Counted from the first letter of the stretch, positions 38,528-51,088 are shown. The stretch: DNA of 64,000 bases from Amoeboaphelidium protococcarum (GCA_023515745.1 JALECJ010000020.1:310001-374000), one strand, 5' to 3'. Translations and numbers: made by a program. Notes: a model not told the origin generated them from the sequence alone.

Positions 38528-40801
38528 ATGCCTCCGAAAGAAGTTAGAATTAATAAGGCTGCGAATGATCGACTGGCTCTGACCAATTGTTTGATTGTTA
38601 GCAAGAGCGATTACCCTCCTACCAGTAATATCAAATATGTGGCACTGAAGGGCGGTGACTATGTGTTTACCATCCTGGCCGATGATACCTGTGCACCTGG
38701 TGAAGTGGGAACTAGTTCATTCCATCGTCGCTGGGCGAATCTATCTCTTGGCGAAGTTGTGTCCGTCACCCCATATGATCCTAGTGCTGATGGTTCCCAG
38801 GCTTATCTTGCATCGATGAGTATTGAGATTGGATTCTTGAGAAAGACGCTGGACATCAAGGATGAATTTGATACCAATGAAATGAGCAAGGTTTTTATTA
38901 GCAATTATGGTAATTAAGTGTTCACTAAAGGTTAATAGATGGCTTTCGAATTTTGCGGTGTCAATCTGGCCGCCACCATTCATAGTGTTGGTTGTGTTGA
39001 TATTGATGCATTGAAGCGTGGTAAAATGGAATCTTCCGCATAATAGTCTGCATCATCTAATGGTATCGGTAGTAATCGCGGTGTTTTGATGCATTAGACT
39101 TAGATCACTTTTGTCAAAGATAAAGAGTCGTCTATTAGATTGAAGGGTGGTAAGTCGGTTGGTTCAGCCATAATTAATCCAGATTTCAAGTTTGAAGATA
39201 TGGGTATTGGCGGTCTTGATCAGGAGTTTAGTGGTATATTTAGACGTGCGTTCGCATCTCGTATCTTTCCGCCTGCCTTGGTGTAGAAGCTGGGTATACA
39301 GCATGTGCGCGGTATACTACTCTATGGACCGCCGGGTACTGGTAAGACTCTGATGGCCAGGCAGATTGGTAAGATGTTGAATGCGAAAGAGCCAAAGATT
39401 GTCAATGGTCCAGAGATTTTGAATAAATACGTTGGTGCGTCTGAGGAGAACATTAGAAAGTTGTTCGCTGAAGCCGAGTCTGAGTACAAGGCTAGAGGTG
39501 ATAACTCTGATTTGCATATCATAATCTTTGATGAGATTGATGCTATTTGTAAGCAGCGTGGATCTAAAAACGATGGTACGGGTGTGGGAGATTCTATAGT
39601 GAATCAGCTGCTCAGTAAGATGGATGGTGTTGATTAGCTGAACAATATCCTGGTTATCGGTATGACAAACAGATTGGATATGATTGATGAAGCTCTATTG
39701 AGACCGGGAAGATTGGAAGTTCACATGGAGGTGAATTTGCCAGATGAAAAGGGACGTACGCAGATTATGAAGATTCATACGGCCAAGATGCGTTAAAATA
39801 ATATTCTGGATGATGATGTGGACGTGGTGGAGCTGGCGTAGTTGACCAAGAATTACAGTGGTGCAGAGATTGCCGGTCTGGTGAAGAGTGCGTCTTCATT
39901 TGCTTTCAATCGTCTTATCAAAGTTGGATCTCTGGCCAATGTTGACAAGAGTGACATTGAAAGTTTGAGAATATGCAGAGATGACTTTATGCACGCTTTG
40001 GATGAAGTGAAGCCAGCATTTGGTGTCTCTGAGGCTGAAATGAAGGCTTGTGTTATGAATGGCATCATTCACTTTAATGATTCTATTAATAAGATCCTTA
40101 CTGACGGTCAGCTGTACGTACAGCAGGTAAAGAAGAGTGCCAGAACTCCACTGGTCAGTGTGCTGATCAAAGGGCCAGCTGGTTGTGGAAAGACTGCGCT
40201 GGCTGCCACTATAGCTATGGCTAGTGAGTTTCCCTATATCAAATTGATCTCTGCTGACAATATGGTTGGATACACGGAGAATTCAAAGATGACTGCCATT
40301 ACAAAGATATTTACAGATTCTTACAAGAGTCCGATGAGTGTGATTGTCGTTGACTCGATTGAACGACTACTGGACTATGTTCCAATTGGTCCTAGATTCT
40401 CTAATGGTGTTCTGTAGACTTTGGTGGTTCTGCTTAAGAAGTAACCGCCAAAGGATAGGAAATTGTTGATCATAGCCACCACCAGTCAACCGGGCCTTTT
40501 GGAACAGATGGATATGGCTGACTGCTTTAATGCAGAACTGAAGGTGGCAAGTATTAATAACATCAAGGAGGTTTTACACGTGGTCAAAGATTTACAACTA
40601 TTCTCTGATGCTGAATACCAACAGGCTGTGTAGAGATTGCAGTCTTACAATTTGGATGGCCAGATTTACATTGGTATCAAAAAGTTGTTGATGATTATCG
40701 AAATGGCTCGTCAAGACGTGGACAAGGTGGAAAAGTTTATCTCTGCCCTGCAAGAGGAGTGCTCTCGATAAATCGTCCCTGACAGTAAATTTAGATTATG
40801 A
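38528..40801 (+). CDS. NSF: vesicle-fusing ATPase NSF/Sec18
   Basis: Single exon, 757 aa. The N-domain (residues 1-200) binds alpha-SNAP. D1 has Walker A GPPGTGKT, Walker [11 protein letters not shown] and the second region of homology with [28 protein letters not shown]2 has [10 protein letters not shown] and the degenerate [20 protein letters not shown] typical of NSF. It disassembles SNARE complexes after membrane fusion. Domain order and length match the family. Several TAG/TAA codons sit at Gln positions (DGVDQLNN). Confidence 0.96.
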
Positions 40802-41129
40802 TAATGGTTATGACTATTTTCTAAAATGATATAATTTCCTATTTAATGATTCTATCGCGTACCTATTTACCTTGACACACTAACGCTCGCCATACTAAAT
40901 TAAATCAACCAATTTTGGCGCTTCTGTAGGAATTCAATCGCTTTCGCCATCATTGACCAAGCAGTCTTCCATCGAGGGAGAGAAGTCTCTCTCTTCGTTC
41001 TTCAGTCTATTTCTCGCTCTTTCCAATTTGCCCGATCTTTCCGTGGACGAGCTCAACATTTTTTCGCTCCCTCAAGTGTTCATTACTCACTTAAAGTAAA
41101 GTGCAGATTGCCATAATTGGAATATTATT
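40802..41129. other. intergenic, no gene seen
   Basis: About 330 bases between NSF and the ATP synthase gamma gene, on the same strand. A pyrimidine-rich zone (about 40980-41070) may be promoter-associated. Nothing else is recognised. Confidence 0.5.
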
Positions 41130-42158
41130 ATGTTGGGCGGATTAAGTAGAAGTGGAATAGTTGGCGCTGCTTCATTGCAGAGGTGAGAATAAAGTTTCGA
41201 AAAATGTACATGGAATTTTTATATTATCAAAAGTTCTCTAATGTAGAACTAGCAGTCTGACTGTGATGAACTAACAGCGCGGAATGGCCACTTTGAAAGA
41301 ACGTAATATTATCATTTCATCAGTATTATTATAACCTTTGATTTACAATGATGATACATGTTATGTGTAGTCTAGATGCGTTTAAAGGCTATTAAGAATA
41401 TTGGAAAGATTACCAAGTCCATGAAGATGATTGCGTCCACCAAGTTATCTCGCGCTCAGCGTTCTATGGAGGTGGCTCGCGTGTATGGCGAGTGTTCAAC
41501 CAGCGCATTCAAGCATATGGAACTGAAGCAGCCAGAGAATGCAAAGACTCTGGTTATCGCTGCTACCTCTGATCGTGGTCTGTGTGGTGCCATCCACTCT
41601 ACCGTGTCCAAGCCGGTGAAGGCTCTGTTGAAGAAGAACCCTGAGCAGTAGGTATTCGTCATTGGTGATAAGCCGCGCATGTAGATTGTGAGGGAGAGCA
41701 AGACTGCCATAGTCATGTCTGCTAATGGTATTGGTAAGAATATTCCAACTTTTGCTGAGGCTGCCGCTCTGGTGGATGTGCTGCTGTCGAACGAGAATGT
41801 CAAATTCGACTTTGGCAAGATCTACTATAACACTTTCAAGAGTGCCATCTCCTATGAGTGTATCCCAAAGCCTGTCTACTCGCCGGACACCATTATGAAT
41901 GCTGAGAAATTGTCCCAGTTCGAGATTGAAGATGATGTGCTGAAGAACTATGCCGAGTTCTCAATGGCCAATGCTCTTTTCCAGGCTCTGGCTGAGGGAC
42001 ACGCCTCCGAGATGGCAGCACGTCGTACAGCTATGGAGAATGCCACCAAGAATGCCGGTGAGATTATCGACAAGTTGACCATGACTTATAACCGTTCTCG
42101 TCAGGCTGCGATCACTAACGATTTGGTGGATATTATCACTGGTGCTTCTGCTCTGTGA
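41130..42158 (+). CDS. ATP3: ATP synthase F1 subunit gamma, mitochondrial
   Basis: Three exons, 41130-41182, 41247-41302 and 41371-42158, 298 aa; introns of 64 and 68 nt end ATGTAG and GTGTAG. The short first two exons encode the presequence up to the mature start (RGMATLKE). The N-terminal helix ITKSMKMIASTKLSRAQ, TSDRGLCGAIHS and the C-terminal helix ENATKNAGEIIDKLTMTYNR with RQAAITNDLVDIITGA are classic. Gamma is the rotor shaft that couples proton flow to ATP synthesis. Convergent with BuGZ (73 nt). Confidence 0.96.
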
Positions 42159-42231
42159 TCTTATTTACACTCCTGACCGAGTAAATCGTTACTTTAAATG
42201 AACAAGGGATTAAAAATACACTTACATTTAA

Positions 42232-43435
42232 TCAAAAGTTATTCTATTATGATGAATTTAAATAGTTCAACTCTTACTAATGGTGTTAGCCTTTCTAAAT
42301 CGGCTGTACTTATTAGATAGACTCTTTAACTCCTCCTACACTTTAATAAGTTTGATTTAATCTCAATAAAATCTAATCATCGTACAAATGTAAACTTACT
42401 ACTGAGAGGTCTTGATCATTAATGTAATACATAACTTGCTGTAATTACTCCGCAGATTTAGTGACTGGTTTAGATTCTTACATTGTGGTTTATTACGCGC
42501 CAGATTGTTATAAAGATGCAACAGTTTTCTGATCAGCAGACACTGTAGATGATTGTTAAATACCTGAACCTACATGTTCATTCAAAGACACCGACTACTA
42601 CTATTGTGTATGGATATCAGTATATACCGGAGATTAAAGAGTAGGAGGTGTAAAGTACTAAGGTGATACCACGCTTCCTTCCGCCGAACTTGCCACTTGG
42701 TGTTATGTATAAACGTTGGGATCATACGCATACAGTGATTATTACGCACCATTAATTTCATTGATAGACGTACCTTGCGCGCTTCCAAACGAGGAATGCT
42801 ATTGACCACCAAGTATATGAGCCTATTATTATTAATATAAAGCTGGTTAAAATTACTACAGCTAATGTTATAACTAATGATGATGATGGTACATTGAATA
42901 GTCTACATACGCGTTTGCGTATGGATCCACAGCATAGCTGCCAACTGGATAAGCCGCGCCCATTGAGTAATCTGGTTAAAATTACTACTGCTGCTACTAT
43001 TATTACTGCTGATAAGTTTAGTACATTTGATGCTACTATTAAGAATTACTACTAGTAGATTCAGAGTATCGTCGATGATACAAAGCCAAATCTTGCGGTG
43101 GAATCCCATCCATACCGATCACCTGCACATCCAGCGAGTCTCGCCCGTCCATAGCATTCGGTACTCTATCGATAACCTCCTTGTGTACCTATTCCAAATG
43201 TCGCACCATTCCCTGGGTGCTGTGCAGTCTCTTATTACAAATTGAGCACTTGAAATGCTTAGCCTTCTAATGATCTATGAGTACTTTTTCATCATCAAAT
43301 TCTCTATCGCAGTACCTACACATACATACAAAGTCACTCTCAAATCATTGTAGTATACAGATGTAAGATAACGCTTCAATTAAACACTTACCAACACCAC
43401 TATTTCCCTTATTGTCTCTTTTACTTCTTACCCAT
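42232..43435 (-). CDS. BuGZ/ZNF207-like zinc finger protein
   Basis: Exons 43392-43435 and 42232-43315 (coding order), 375 aa; the 76-nt intron starts GTAAGTG and ends TGTGTAG and splits the first finger. Two C2H2 fingers (WCWYCDREF...HQKAKHFKCSIC...HLEQVHKE) and the following VPNAMDGRDSLDVQVIGMDGIPP match ZNF207/BuGZ, a spindle and kinetochore factor that loads Bub3. The remaining 270 residues are low-complexity Gln/Tyr/Ser, in line with the disordered, phase-separating part of the family. A clear GLEBS motif was not found by eye. Gln tracts are mostly TAA/TAG. Confidence 0.87.
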
Positions 43436-43667
43436 TGACTTATATCTATAAGCACAATACTAACTACTCCCTGTGCTATGTAAATTTAATCAGTAGCGTA
43501 CAGTAAATCGGCTGTAAAAGATGAAGAGAAAATGCTCCTTGTTACAAAGCCGCGCGTAATACTTTGTAATTTTGGAGTTTGATACAAACATAACTTAATC
43601 AAAAGAGCAAAATTATATTTAATTAATTCAGTGCCAAATTCCTACTTTAACCATCCCATGGTATTAA

Positions 43668-44138
43668 TCAAAAGTGCGCCTTGTATTCACGAGGTCTTTT
43701 GTTTCGAATCTAAATGCCCTTGACCGCATTTGTAAATAGACTTACACCACCCAGACTAGCCAACACGGCGCTATAGGGCTCCCTCAGACGGTAGGCTTGA
43801 GGTGTTTTAGCCACAACCAGAACAGCTGAAGTCAGAGCTCCGATATCATAAGCCAGGCGATCTTGTCCAGCCTTCATATACTACGCGGCAGCGAGGTAAC
43901 CAATACTGCAGAGAGCACTGATCATAGAGGCTTGAGGATTACGCAGTCTGGTATAAGCATATGCGGAACCCAGAGCACAGGCACCACTTAAAGTGTAATG
44001 AGGCACGGGATCAACCAGACTTGATGTTCTTGCCACGTCCGCTGCACCTCTTTCAACCTTCTCCTTCGTGTAATCTTTAGCGTCTGTAGCCAGAACTTTA
44101 GCCTAGTCCAATCTTTATTAAGTTTCTGGTTGAACCAT
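43668..44138 (-). CDS. small multi-helix membrane protein, unrecognised
   Basis: Single exon, 156 aa, five in-frame TAA/TAG read as Gln. A charged N-terminal helix (residues 1-45) precedes three or four weakly hydrophobic segments (SGACALGSAYAYTRL, ASMISALCSIGYLAAAQY, IGALTSAVLVVAK, SAVLASLGGVSLFTNAV). The pattern recalls small mitochondrial membrane proteins and slightly TMEM14, but I cannot name it. Located between BuGZ and RMC1. Confidence 0.6.
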
Positions 44139-44620
44139 TTTACTATTTCGTGATATTACTATGGATAAGTATGATACTGAATGTCAAGATTTAAAATAAA
44201 AGACAATTATTGCCAGTCCAAGTATATTGAGGATCCCTTTGTGACACGTTCAACAGTGCGTCATATTTGCGTCGATCAGATGATATTAATGTCACTGGGA
44301 CGGTTGAATCGCACAATGACTCAATTTAGTCAAGATTCAACGGTTAAAAAATTCAACTATACACACGATTCAAAACTATGAAAAGAATCTATTAGACTGA
44401 AAATATATACTTTTCTTATATGAAATAAAATGCATTCATTTCCATTTACTTACTGTACACGCGCTTCTATTGAGCAATGGTCTTTGTGGGTACTCAATCA
44501 TCTGCAATGCTCATCGCTCGCGTTTTGAACTTTCTTTAAACCGCTTAGCCGTTATTACTAACAGTGACTGTTTTCACCCATTGTTCAACTAATAAGAATC
44601 TGACTATTCCTTTTGACACA
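44139..44620. other. intergenic, no supported gene
   Basis: About 480 bases. A 66-codon ATG-to-TGA frame at 44181-44381 has no TAR codon and no domain, so I do not call it. Near 44470-44600 the sequence is probably the RMC1 promoter. Confidence 0.45.
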
Positions 44621-46435
44621 ATGCTCAGTCGTTAGCAAGTGTATGAACCTCAAGCCGGATGCAAGGTGGTGCATTTCGACGAGGAAGGTAGCTGTGTTAT
44701 ACAAGTATTCAACTTGGATAAAGTCTTAGTGTCTCAAGTGGTTGGAGATCATTAGCCATTGTAATAGTAATCATCAGAACAACAATAATAATAGAAATAG
44801 CGCGAGAGTGAATTTACAATCAAAGATTCCATGACTGTGACGTATATGCGAGTATCTCAGGATTTGAATAAGCTGGCTTTACTCAGGGATTCATAAAGAA
44901 TTGAAATTGCTGTAAGAGAAGTTGGCATAATGTCACATACACCAGTGTTCTCCAAGAAGAATGTTATGATTGAAATTCTGGGCTTTCACTGGCTGCATCC
45001 AGCCTGTCTACTTGTTATTAGTAATTGTGGAATAGAATATGTTGAGATTGCGGAGAATTAGAACAAGGTGTTGAAATCGGTTCCATCTGATGTGTCGTGG
45101 CACCACTACGTTCCCGGTCTTTTGTTGACCATTGGCCATGGAAATGCAGTCTCTTTATTCACCATTAATTCGACAGATGGCTTGGTTGAGTAGTGGTCTA
45201 AAATTGTAATTAATACGCAGTAAAAGCTTTCACCTGTGAACACGAAGCTCTTTTAGTGTTATTCAAGAAATTTTTTGATGATTATCAAGGATTAGAGTGC
45301 TCAAGTTTATTACATTGATACTACGAATGCAGTTTTAGTATTCCTGAGTAATGTTGACATTTAAGCATTGTAATCTGAAAATTTTGTAATAAATTCTTTT
45401 GAGAATATGCTTGTATTGAGTAGTATTGAGAATTACAAGTCGCTGGTATTTGATATTGCAATCTCTTGGTCAGTTCTATTTGAATAAAAGTTTAATTGCG
45501 ACTCGCAGCTCAAATGGTTTGCATACTAGCAGTATTTGTACAATAATAAGAGTCAGATTTTTAGATTACAATTGGATACGTCTTAGGTTGATTCTGTCAT
45601 AAAGAATGATACTTTATAGTTGCAGTTCTTAATTCGCAGATCTCATCTGGTGGATTTTACAATTATATCCACCAAGTTGTTGAAAATGTGCTCAGATGAT
45701 TCCCTTGGCAATGTAAATCTGGTGTTACAACTTTGGCGTCATGAGCTGGATGGTGTCAATATAATAGAATAGATGAAGATTTAACATCAAGTAGTACCCA
45801 ATTTGGTAAAGCCTACTCGGATTTAAATCCCGCGTTATAAGGTTATTCACAACACTGAGAATGGGTAATAGCGCATTAAGTTGACAGAGAAGTAGCTTTA
45901 TGAAACAATGTGGTCAGTGTTTATGTCTCGGTGTAAATAATTGGATAGACTTGTGGATGTTGCCGTTGAATTTCTCTTGATCACTAAGGATAAGTTGGTA
46001 ATGTAATAGCTACAAACTGATCTGGTTAAATTACTCATCAAAATGGAAAACTTACATTTACTATAGTCTCTTATTAACGATCGTGTCATTGGGGATTCTA
46101 TAGAAGTTGCACATCTGCTGATTCGTCACCCCAGACTTCGTGGATTTGAGATGTACAAGCGGCTCAAAATGTATGATCTCGTTGTTCAGTTGCTACTGGA
46201 CAGTTGTGAGGTAGTAGAGGCGGTCAAAGTTGTTAAGTAGTATGGACTCATGCAGAATATCGCTCCTGCCAACTTTCTAAATGCGGCTGTGAAAGTTAAA
46301 GACAATTACCTGACATTTTACAACGTATATGCATTCCTTCAACAGCGTAATCTTTATCTGTACAATTCAATGAATTTCAGACCTCAAGAAGAATGTGACG
46401 ATTACATTGCTCTATACAGAAGTAGATTTGACTGA
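44621..46435 (+). CDS. RMC1: RMC1 (Mic1/C18orf8), regulator of MON1-CCZ1
   Basis: Single exon, 604 aa, with more than 30 in-frame TAA/TAG codons. The N-terminal half should be a beta-propeller (SVPSDVSWHHYVPGLLLTIG is typical without its first residue); the C-terminal Mic1 domain is helical and ends with FLNAAVKVKDNYLTFYNVYAF, FLQQRNLYL and ECDDYIALYRSRF, close to human RMC1. RMC1 is the third subunit of the MON1-CCZ1 GEF that activates RAB7 on late endosomes. It is not found in yeast, which helps place the organism outside derived fungi. Confidence 0.85.
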
Positions 46436-46937
46436 TTTATTAAAACATTAGTGGTACTGAATATGAATATCTTAATTTTACTGTTGTTAGTTGATTTGAT
46501 CTTGCAAACAATTAATCTTGAATGGTATCAAATGAGGGAATTGTTGCGTTCATAGGTGGGGCTTTACATGAGTGGTTATATCCAGCAATTATAGCTAAAG
46601 TGACTAGCTCTCTAATGATAGTGATGGCGAATTGTCACCTGATCTAAAATTTTGCGGATTCTTTATAGTATGATTTTACTATCTGGCATAAATTCGAGTT
46701 GATGAAGTGTTTCATGCTACAAATACTGTAGTATAAACTTCTTCAATCAGTAGTTGAGTTCTGAAGTGAGAGTCACAGCAGAGTGGCGACGCGTTTCAAA
46801 ACATTTTAGTTCGTAAAGCTGAAACAGAATCTTTTCACTTCAACTCTCTTTATAACTCTGTCTCTTATTCCTCGACATTCACGTACTATACCTGTGCTAT
46901 TGATAAAATCTACCCTTGATAAAATTCACATAGAAAT
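46436..46937. other. intergenic, no supported gene
   Basis: About 500 bases between RMC1 and RAD51. A 46-codon frame beginning MNILILLLLVDL near 46462 has a hydrophobic start but no other support. No RNA gene or repeat recognised. Confidence 0.45.
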
Positions 46938-48112
46938 ATGCCTCAAGTAGAAGAAGATTAAGGAGAGGAAATTGGGGGTCCAACTCCAATTACTAAACTG
47001 GAGGTATTTGGTGATTCCATCTTTACGTCACAACAACACCATTTGATATTTATTGTAGGAGTGCGGAATTGGTGCTGCTGACGTGAAAAAGTTGGCTGAA
47101 GCTGGTTTTCATACTGTGGAAGCAGTTGCGTATACACCAAAGAAGGTCATTTTGAATATTAAAGGTATAAGTGAGGCTAAAGCTGACAAGATTATCAATG
47201 AAGGTAAATTTCAAGTATTGTCAACTCTGACTCTCATCTCTAATGTATTATTTTCAATTTCTATAAGGTAGCTCACAAAATCATTCCTATGGGCTTTCAA
47301 AGTGCTAATGAGGTGTTTGAACAGAGGAAAAATGTGTTGCACATTTCTACTGGAAGTAAAGAGTTTGACAAGTTACTCAATGGAGGTATCGAAACGGGCA
47401 GTATCACTGAACTGTTTGGAGAATTTAGAACTGGAAAGTCTCAAGTAAGCTTTAAAATGATATCATTTCATTAACAAATAACCGATACGTGTAGTTGTGC
47501 CATACTCTAGCTATAACGTGTCAGCTGCCATCTGATCAAGGCGGTGCTGAAGGTAAGTGTCTGTTTATTGATACTGAAGGCACCTTTCGACCAGAGCGTC
47601 TCGTCCCCATCGCAGAGAGATTTGGACTTAATCCTGAAGGATGTCTTGATAATATTGCGTATGCTAGAGCGTACAACTCTGATCATTAGAATCAGCTCTT
47701 GATACAAGCAAGTGCAATGATGGCCGATGAACGTTTTGCTCTGCTCATTGTAGACTCTGCCACGGCGTTGTATCGAACTGATTTCAGTGGTCGTGGTGAA
47801 CTATCCGCTCGCCAGATGCACTTGGCTAAATTCTTGAGAAGTCTGTTGCGTCTGGCTGATGAATTTGGTGTCGCGGTGGTTATAACGAATCAAGTCGTTG
47901 CGCAGGTTGACGGTGGCATGGCCATGTTTAATGCTGATCCAAAGAAGCCTATTGGTGGAAATATTATGGCGCATGCATCTACCACGCGTTTATCTCTCCG
48001 TAAAGGTCGCGGTGATTCGCGTATTGTGAAAGTTTATGATAGTCCTATGCTACCAGACTCTGAAGCCGTATTTAGCATTCAAAATGATGGTATAACTGAC
48101 TCTTCAGATTGA
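46938..48112 (+). CDS. RAD51: DNA recombinase RAD51
   Basis: Four exons, 46938-47003, 47059-47203, 47272-47444 and 47495-48112, 333 aa; introns of 55, 68 and 50 nt all end GTAG. The N-terminal HhH domain ([31 protein letters not shown]), Walker [10 protein letters not shown] (split by intron 3), TEGTFRPER, Walker [25 protein letters not shown] and [12 protein letters not shown] are intact. The PITKLE start and GGMAMF identify RAD51 rather than DMC1. It forms the presynaptic filament in homologous recombination. The Gln in DHQNQLL is TAG. Confidence 0.96.
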
Positions 48113-48631
48113 TCTACTTCTGTATCAAGATGAAACAATTAAAAAAAATTCTATTAAAAGACGGCGCGTGAGATCTTATCTTGCTTGTGTTTTCTCTTTA
48201 AGCAGCAGACATATCTGAAATATCTAGCATAAACTTCCACTTGAAACAAATCGCGAGTTTTTGTGCCTAATACGGATTAATTCGTAATTGGTCGGTTCAG
48301 CGAGGACCAAAAGAATCGCAAGAACTTCCATTAAATATTTTCCCCCTACTACATTTAATGTCGTAAAATAACTTTTCAAGAGCAATAACAAATAAAATCA
48401 GTGCATTGAAACATAATTCGAAGTCTTGTCTGGAAGTCATGACAGTCCTACTTATACGCGATAGAACCCCTGACGAACTGATAAAAGCAGCAATGAAGCG
48501 CAAGGTCGGCTCGCGCGCAAAAAGTTTCGTTCTAGTCGATCAACCTTAGAGCAACCTCAAATTTTTCGTTAATTGCTCTCCTCCACGTTCCGTTGTCCCA
48601 TAATATAAGCTGCTATATACAGAAGAATAAA
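48113..48631. other. intergenic, no gene seen
   Basis: About 520 bases, with an A-run near 48140. Nothing recognised on either strand; the last 100 bases should hold the RPL38 promoter. Confidence 0.5.
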
Positions 48632-49062
48632 ATGGTAAGTACGTATTACAATCAGTCGTCGTGCGCTTGGTTCAATGTTAATAATATATATGATGAGGAC
48701 ATATGGATAATGTCACGACAGAATTTACAATTGTTGAGTATCCATACTGCCTTCCTTCTGATTTACGTGTTTACGTGATCAACATTGATCCGCGCCCGAT
48801 GACTGTGGACTGTTGACAGATAGAATCTAATCTCTTATTGTCATATAAGTATATGTGTATGTAGCCTAAATAAGTATTGGAATTGAAAGATTTTTTGACT
48901 GCCCTGCGCCGTCCAGATGCTAAATCTATTGTCATCAAGACTAATAAGAGAAACACAAAGTTCAAGTTGAGAACTAGCAAGAAACTGCTCACCATGGTCT
49001 TGACTGATAAGGAGAAGGTTGGCAAGTTGAAGGAGAGTCTGCCTGCAAGTAAGATTTGTTGA
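48632..49062 (+). CDS. RPL38: 60S ribosomal protein L38
   Basis: Exon 1 is only the start codon (48632-48634); intron 48635-48864 is 230 nt, the longest in the window, starting GTAAGT and ending TATGTAG; exon 2 is 48865-49062. 66 aa: [55 protein letters not shown] match eL38 throughout. Gln4 is TAA (48871-48873), an invariant Gln in eukaryotes. An intron directly after the ATG is common in ribosomal protein genes and often enhances expression or hosts a snoRNA. Confidence 0.95.
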
Positions 49063-49235
49063 TTAAAACGCGTGTTTAATTGATTTTCACTGCTTAATTA
49101 ATGTGTAGACTTGGTACCAACTGAGATTTGAATGTGACTCAATACATTTATAGTATCGATTTTGTTTGTTTTGTTTTCGCTTGATCTTAGTTCTTCATCT
49201 TCTCTCTTTGCAATATATCATTAGCATCGATCAAT

Positions 49236-49649
49236 ATGGCTAAAGTAGTGCGTACATCGTAGCTTGAGAAGAAAGCTATTCCGATATTACATTAGTGGAA
49301 TTCGCTGTATTAGAAATGGCCTGTAGAGCCCGCTCGAGAAGGTCGATCTATGCGCGATTTCTTATAGAAGAAGATCTAGCGTATGAGTAAAGGTGACGTC
49401 AAATCTGCAGATTAATCGCAGTCTCTTAAAGCTGAATTGAATTACGCTCAAGACTTGCTTTAGAACAAATATGTCAATTAATATCCATAGCCTCAATCAT
49501 GGCGTCCAGTGCATAGGGAAGCATATCCGCTGTTGTCGAATGAGGCGCGTTCGTCAAAGATCAGCTCTGTGTCTTTGTTCATACCAGTCATGACAGCGTC
49601 TCTGAAGCATAGATTTAGAAATATGAAGAAGGACATTTTCGGTTAATGA
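49236..49649 (+). CDS. UQCC2/Cbp6-like complex III assembly factor
   Basis: Single exon, 137 aa, twelve or so in-frame TAG/TAA. The block ILHQWNSLYQKWPVEPAREG followed by MRDFLQKKIQRM and a YAQDLLQNKYVNQYP motif resembles UQCC2/Cbp6, which helps translate and stabilise cytochrome b in mitochondria. The C-terminal part (LFIPVMTASLKHRFRNM) is less typical. An LYR-like or other small mitochondrial protein is the alternative. Confidence 0.55.
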
Positions 49650-49703
49650 ATAAATACATCGCTCTGTATAAATAGAAGGAATTAAAGTATACGTTATCAA
49701 TAT

Positions 49704-50345
49704 TCATTTAGTGCTTGATTATTATAGACAAGTCTGGACTGCCTTGACAATGACTCTGTGCTCAGCTTAATGCATACGAGATTCAAAATCTTCCAGTGAT
49801 TCCCCATTGATGAACTCAACCTCTTCCATTTCCACAACCTTGCCCATGTCCACATCTTCAATTACATCATGAACCATTACACCGCTCCTTCGCAAACTAG
49901 GATCACTTTGCTGTGCATCAAATGCGCGTTATATAGCATTAACACCGCTAAATTCACCAGGCAGAGCAGGATGTAGATTAATCACTCTTGGAACGGTTGG
50001 GTTGACATCAGCACTGTGTTGAAGCCGATCTAGAAACTCCCTCGATACGATCAACATCCAGCCAGCCATCACCACCAATTAAACATTGCCAACGTTGAGT
50101 ATGATATCTGCCAAGTCTTTATCAAACTGACTTCGCGTCAATCCCTTGTCTTTATATGATTTGAGAGAGTGCACCAATGTCGGTATTCCCGCCTCGCTGG
50201 CACGCGTAAGACCGTGGGCGGACGCTTTAGACGATATTACCAAGGCAATCTCAATATTCCGCAACTGATTAGAAGTTGCATCAATAATGGCTTACAAATT
50301 ACTTCCATTTCCTGATATAAGCACCACAATTCTCTGTTTACTCAT
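49704..50345 (-). CDS. GART: phosphoribosylglycinamide formyltransferase
   Basis: Single exon, 213 aa, stand-alone enzyme as in yeast Ade8, not fused. Substrate-binding ISGNGSNL at residue 8-15, catalytic NLHPALPGEF with the conserved His, and the GVMVHDVIEDVDMG loop with the catalytic Asp are present. Family usual is LHPSLLP and GCTVH, so two conservative changes occur. It transfers a formyl group from 10-formyl-THF to GAR in purine synthesis. Adenylosuccinate lyase, another purine enzyme, lies 7 kb away, probably by chance. Confidence 0.92.
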
Positions 50346-50455
50346 ACTATTTTACTATCGATAATCGGGTGAGCTGATGTGACGATTTCTTTCTCTCGTT
50401 ACGTGCGGAAGAGTGATTGGCTTTACAATTTAATCAGTAAGACATATAAAGGAAT

Positions 50456-51088
50456 ATGGAGTAAACGAAATCTCTAGTCTTGGTAAATATACCTGATGAA
50501 ATCTTCGCTTTTGCTTAAGAAACCCAGCGCAATGGAACATCAAAGGTATCGGAATGCTATGCATAAGCCCTGGTGAAATTCTCAGTGCTAAGTCCCGAAG
50601 TTGCATCCACTATTGTGGAAGTTGCACCGCTGACATCATTTGCCAGGATTCTATTATGCTTTCAGAACACCGATTAGGCTTAGCGATGTAAGCAGTACGT
50701 TAATGAGTAAAAGTAATCCAATATCAAGGCGTATTAGGTGAGTGATGCGTTGTTTGAACAGCCTGGCGAGTATGAACGGTATCTCATACCACCAGAGAAT
50801 GATAAAATGTTCTTAATCAGTCCCCCGGCATCTCCTCCCAGCGACTGGGTATAGATAACTGAGAGTGATCCCACCAGTCACGATGCTGGGTATCAGGAGA
50901 TGCTTGTTAATCACTTAAATGATCGGCTCAGTGACCGGCTTCATTTGGGATAGAACGACAGCGAATCGATGATTAGGTCGAGATTGCCTCAGATTGTGAT
51001 TGAAAATGTTGAGTAGGAACATCTAGACGTGTAATCTCAGGTCCCTGGTAAAATTTTGAAAACTAAAATGCCCTCAGTATCAAGATGA
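50456..51088 (+). CDS. RCAN: calcipressin (RCAN), calcineurin regulator
   Basis: Single exon, 210 aa. An RRM-like N-terminal half (LVLVNIPDEIFAFAQ, SFARILLCFQNTDQAQ) leads to the signature FLISPPASPPSDW (usual FLISPPxSPPVGW), which carries the conserved phosphosites, and a C-terminal LPQIVIENVE that corresponds to the calcineurin-docking TPxIxV region. RCAN proteins bind and tune the Ca2+/calmodulin phosphatase calcineurin. Divergent from GART by 110 nt. Confidence 0.88.
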
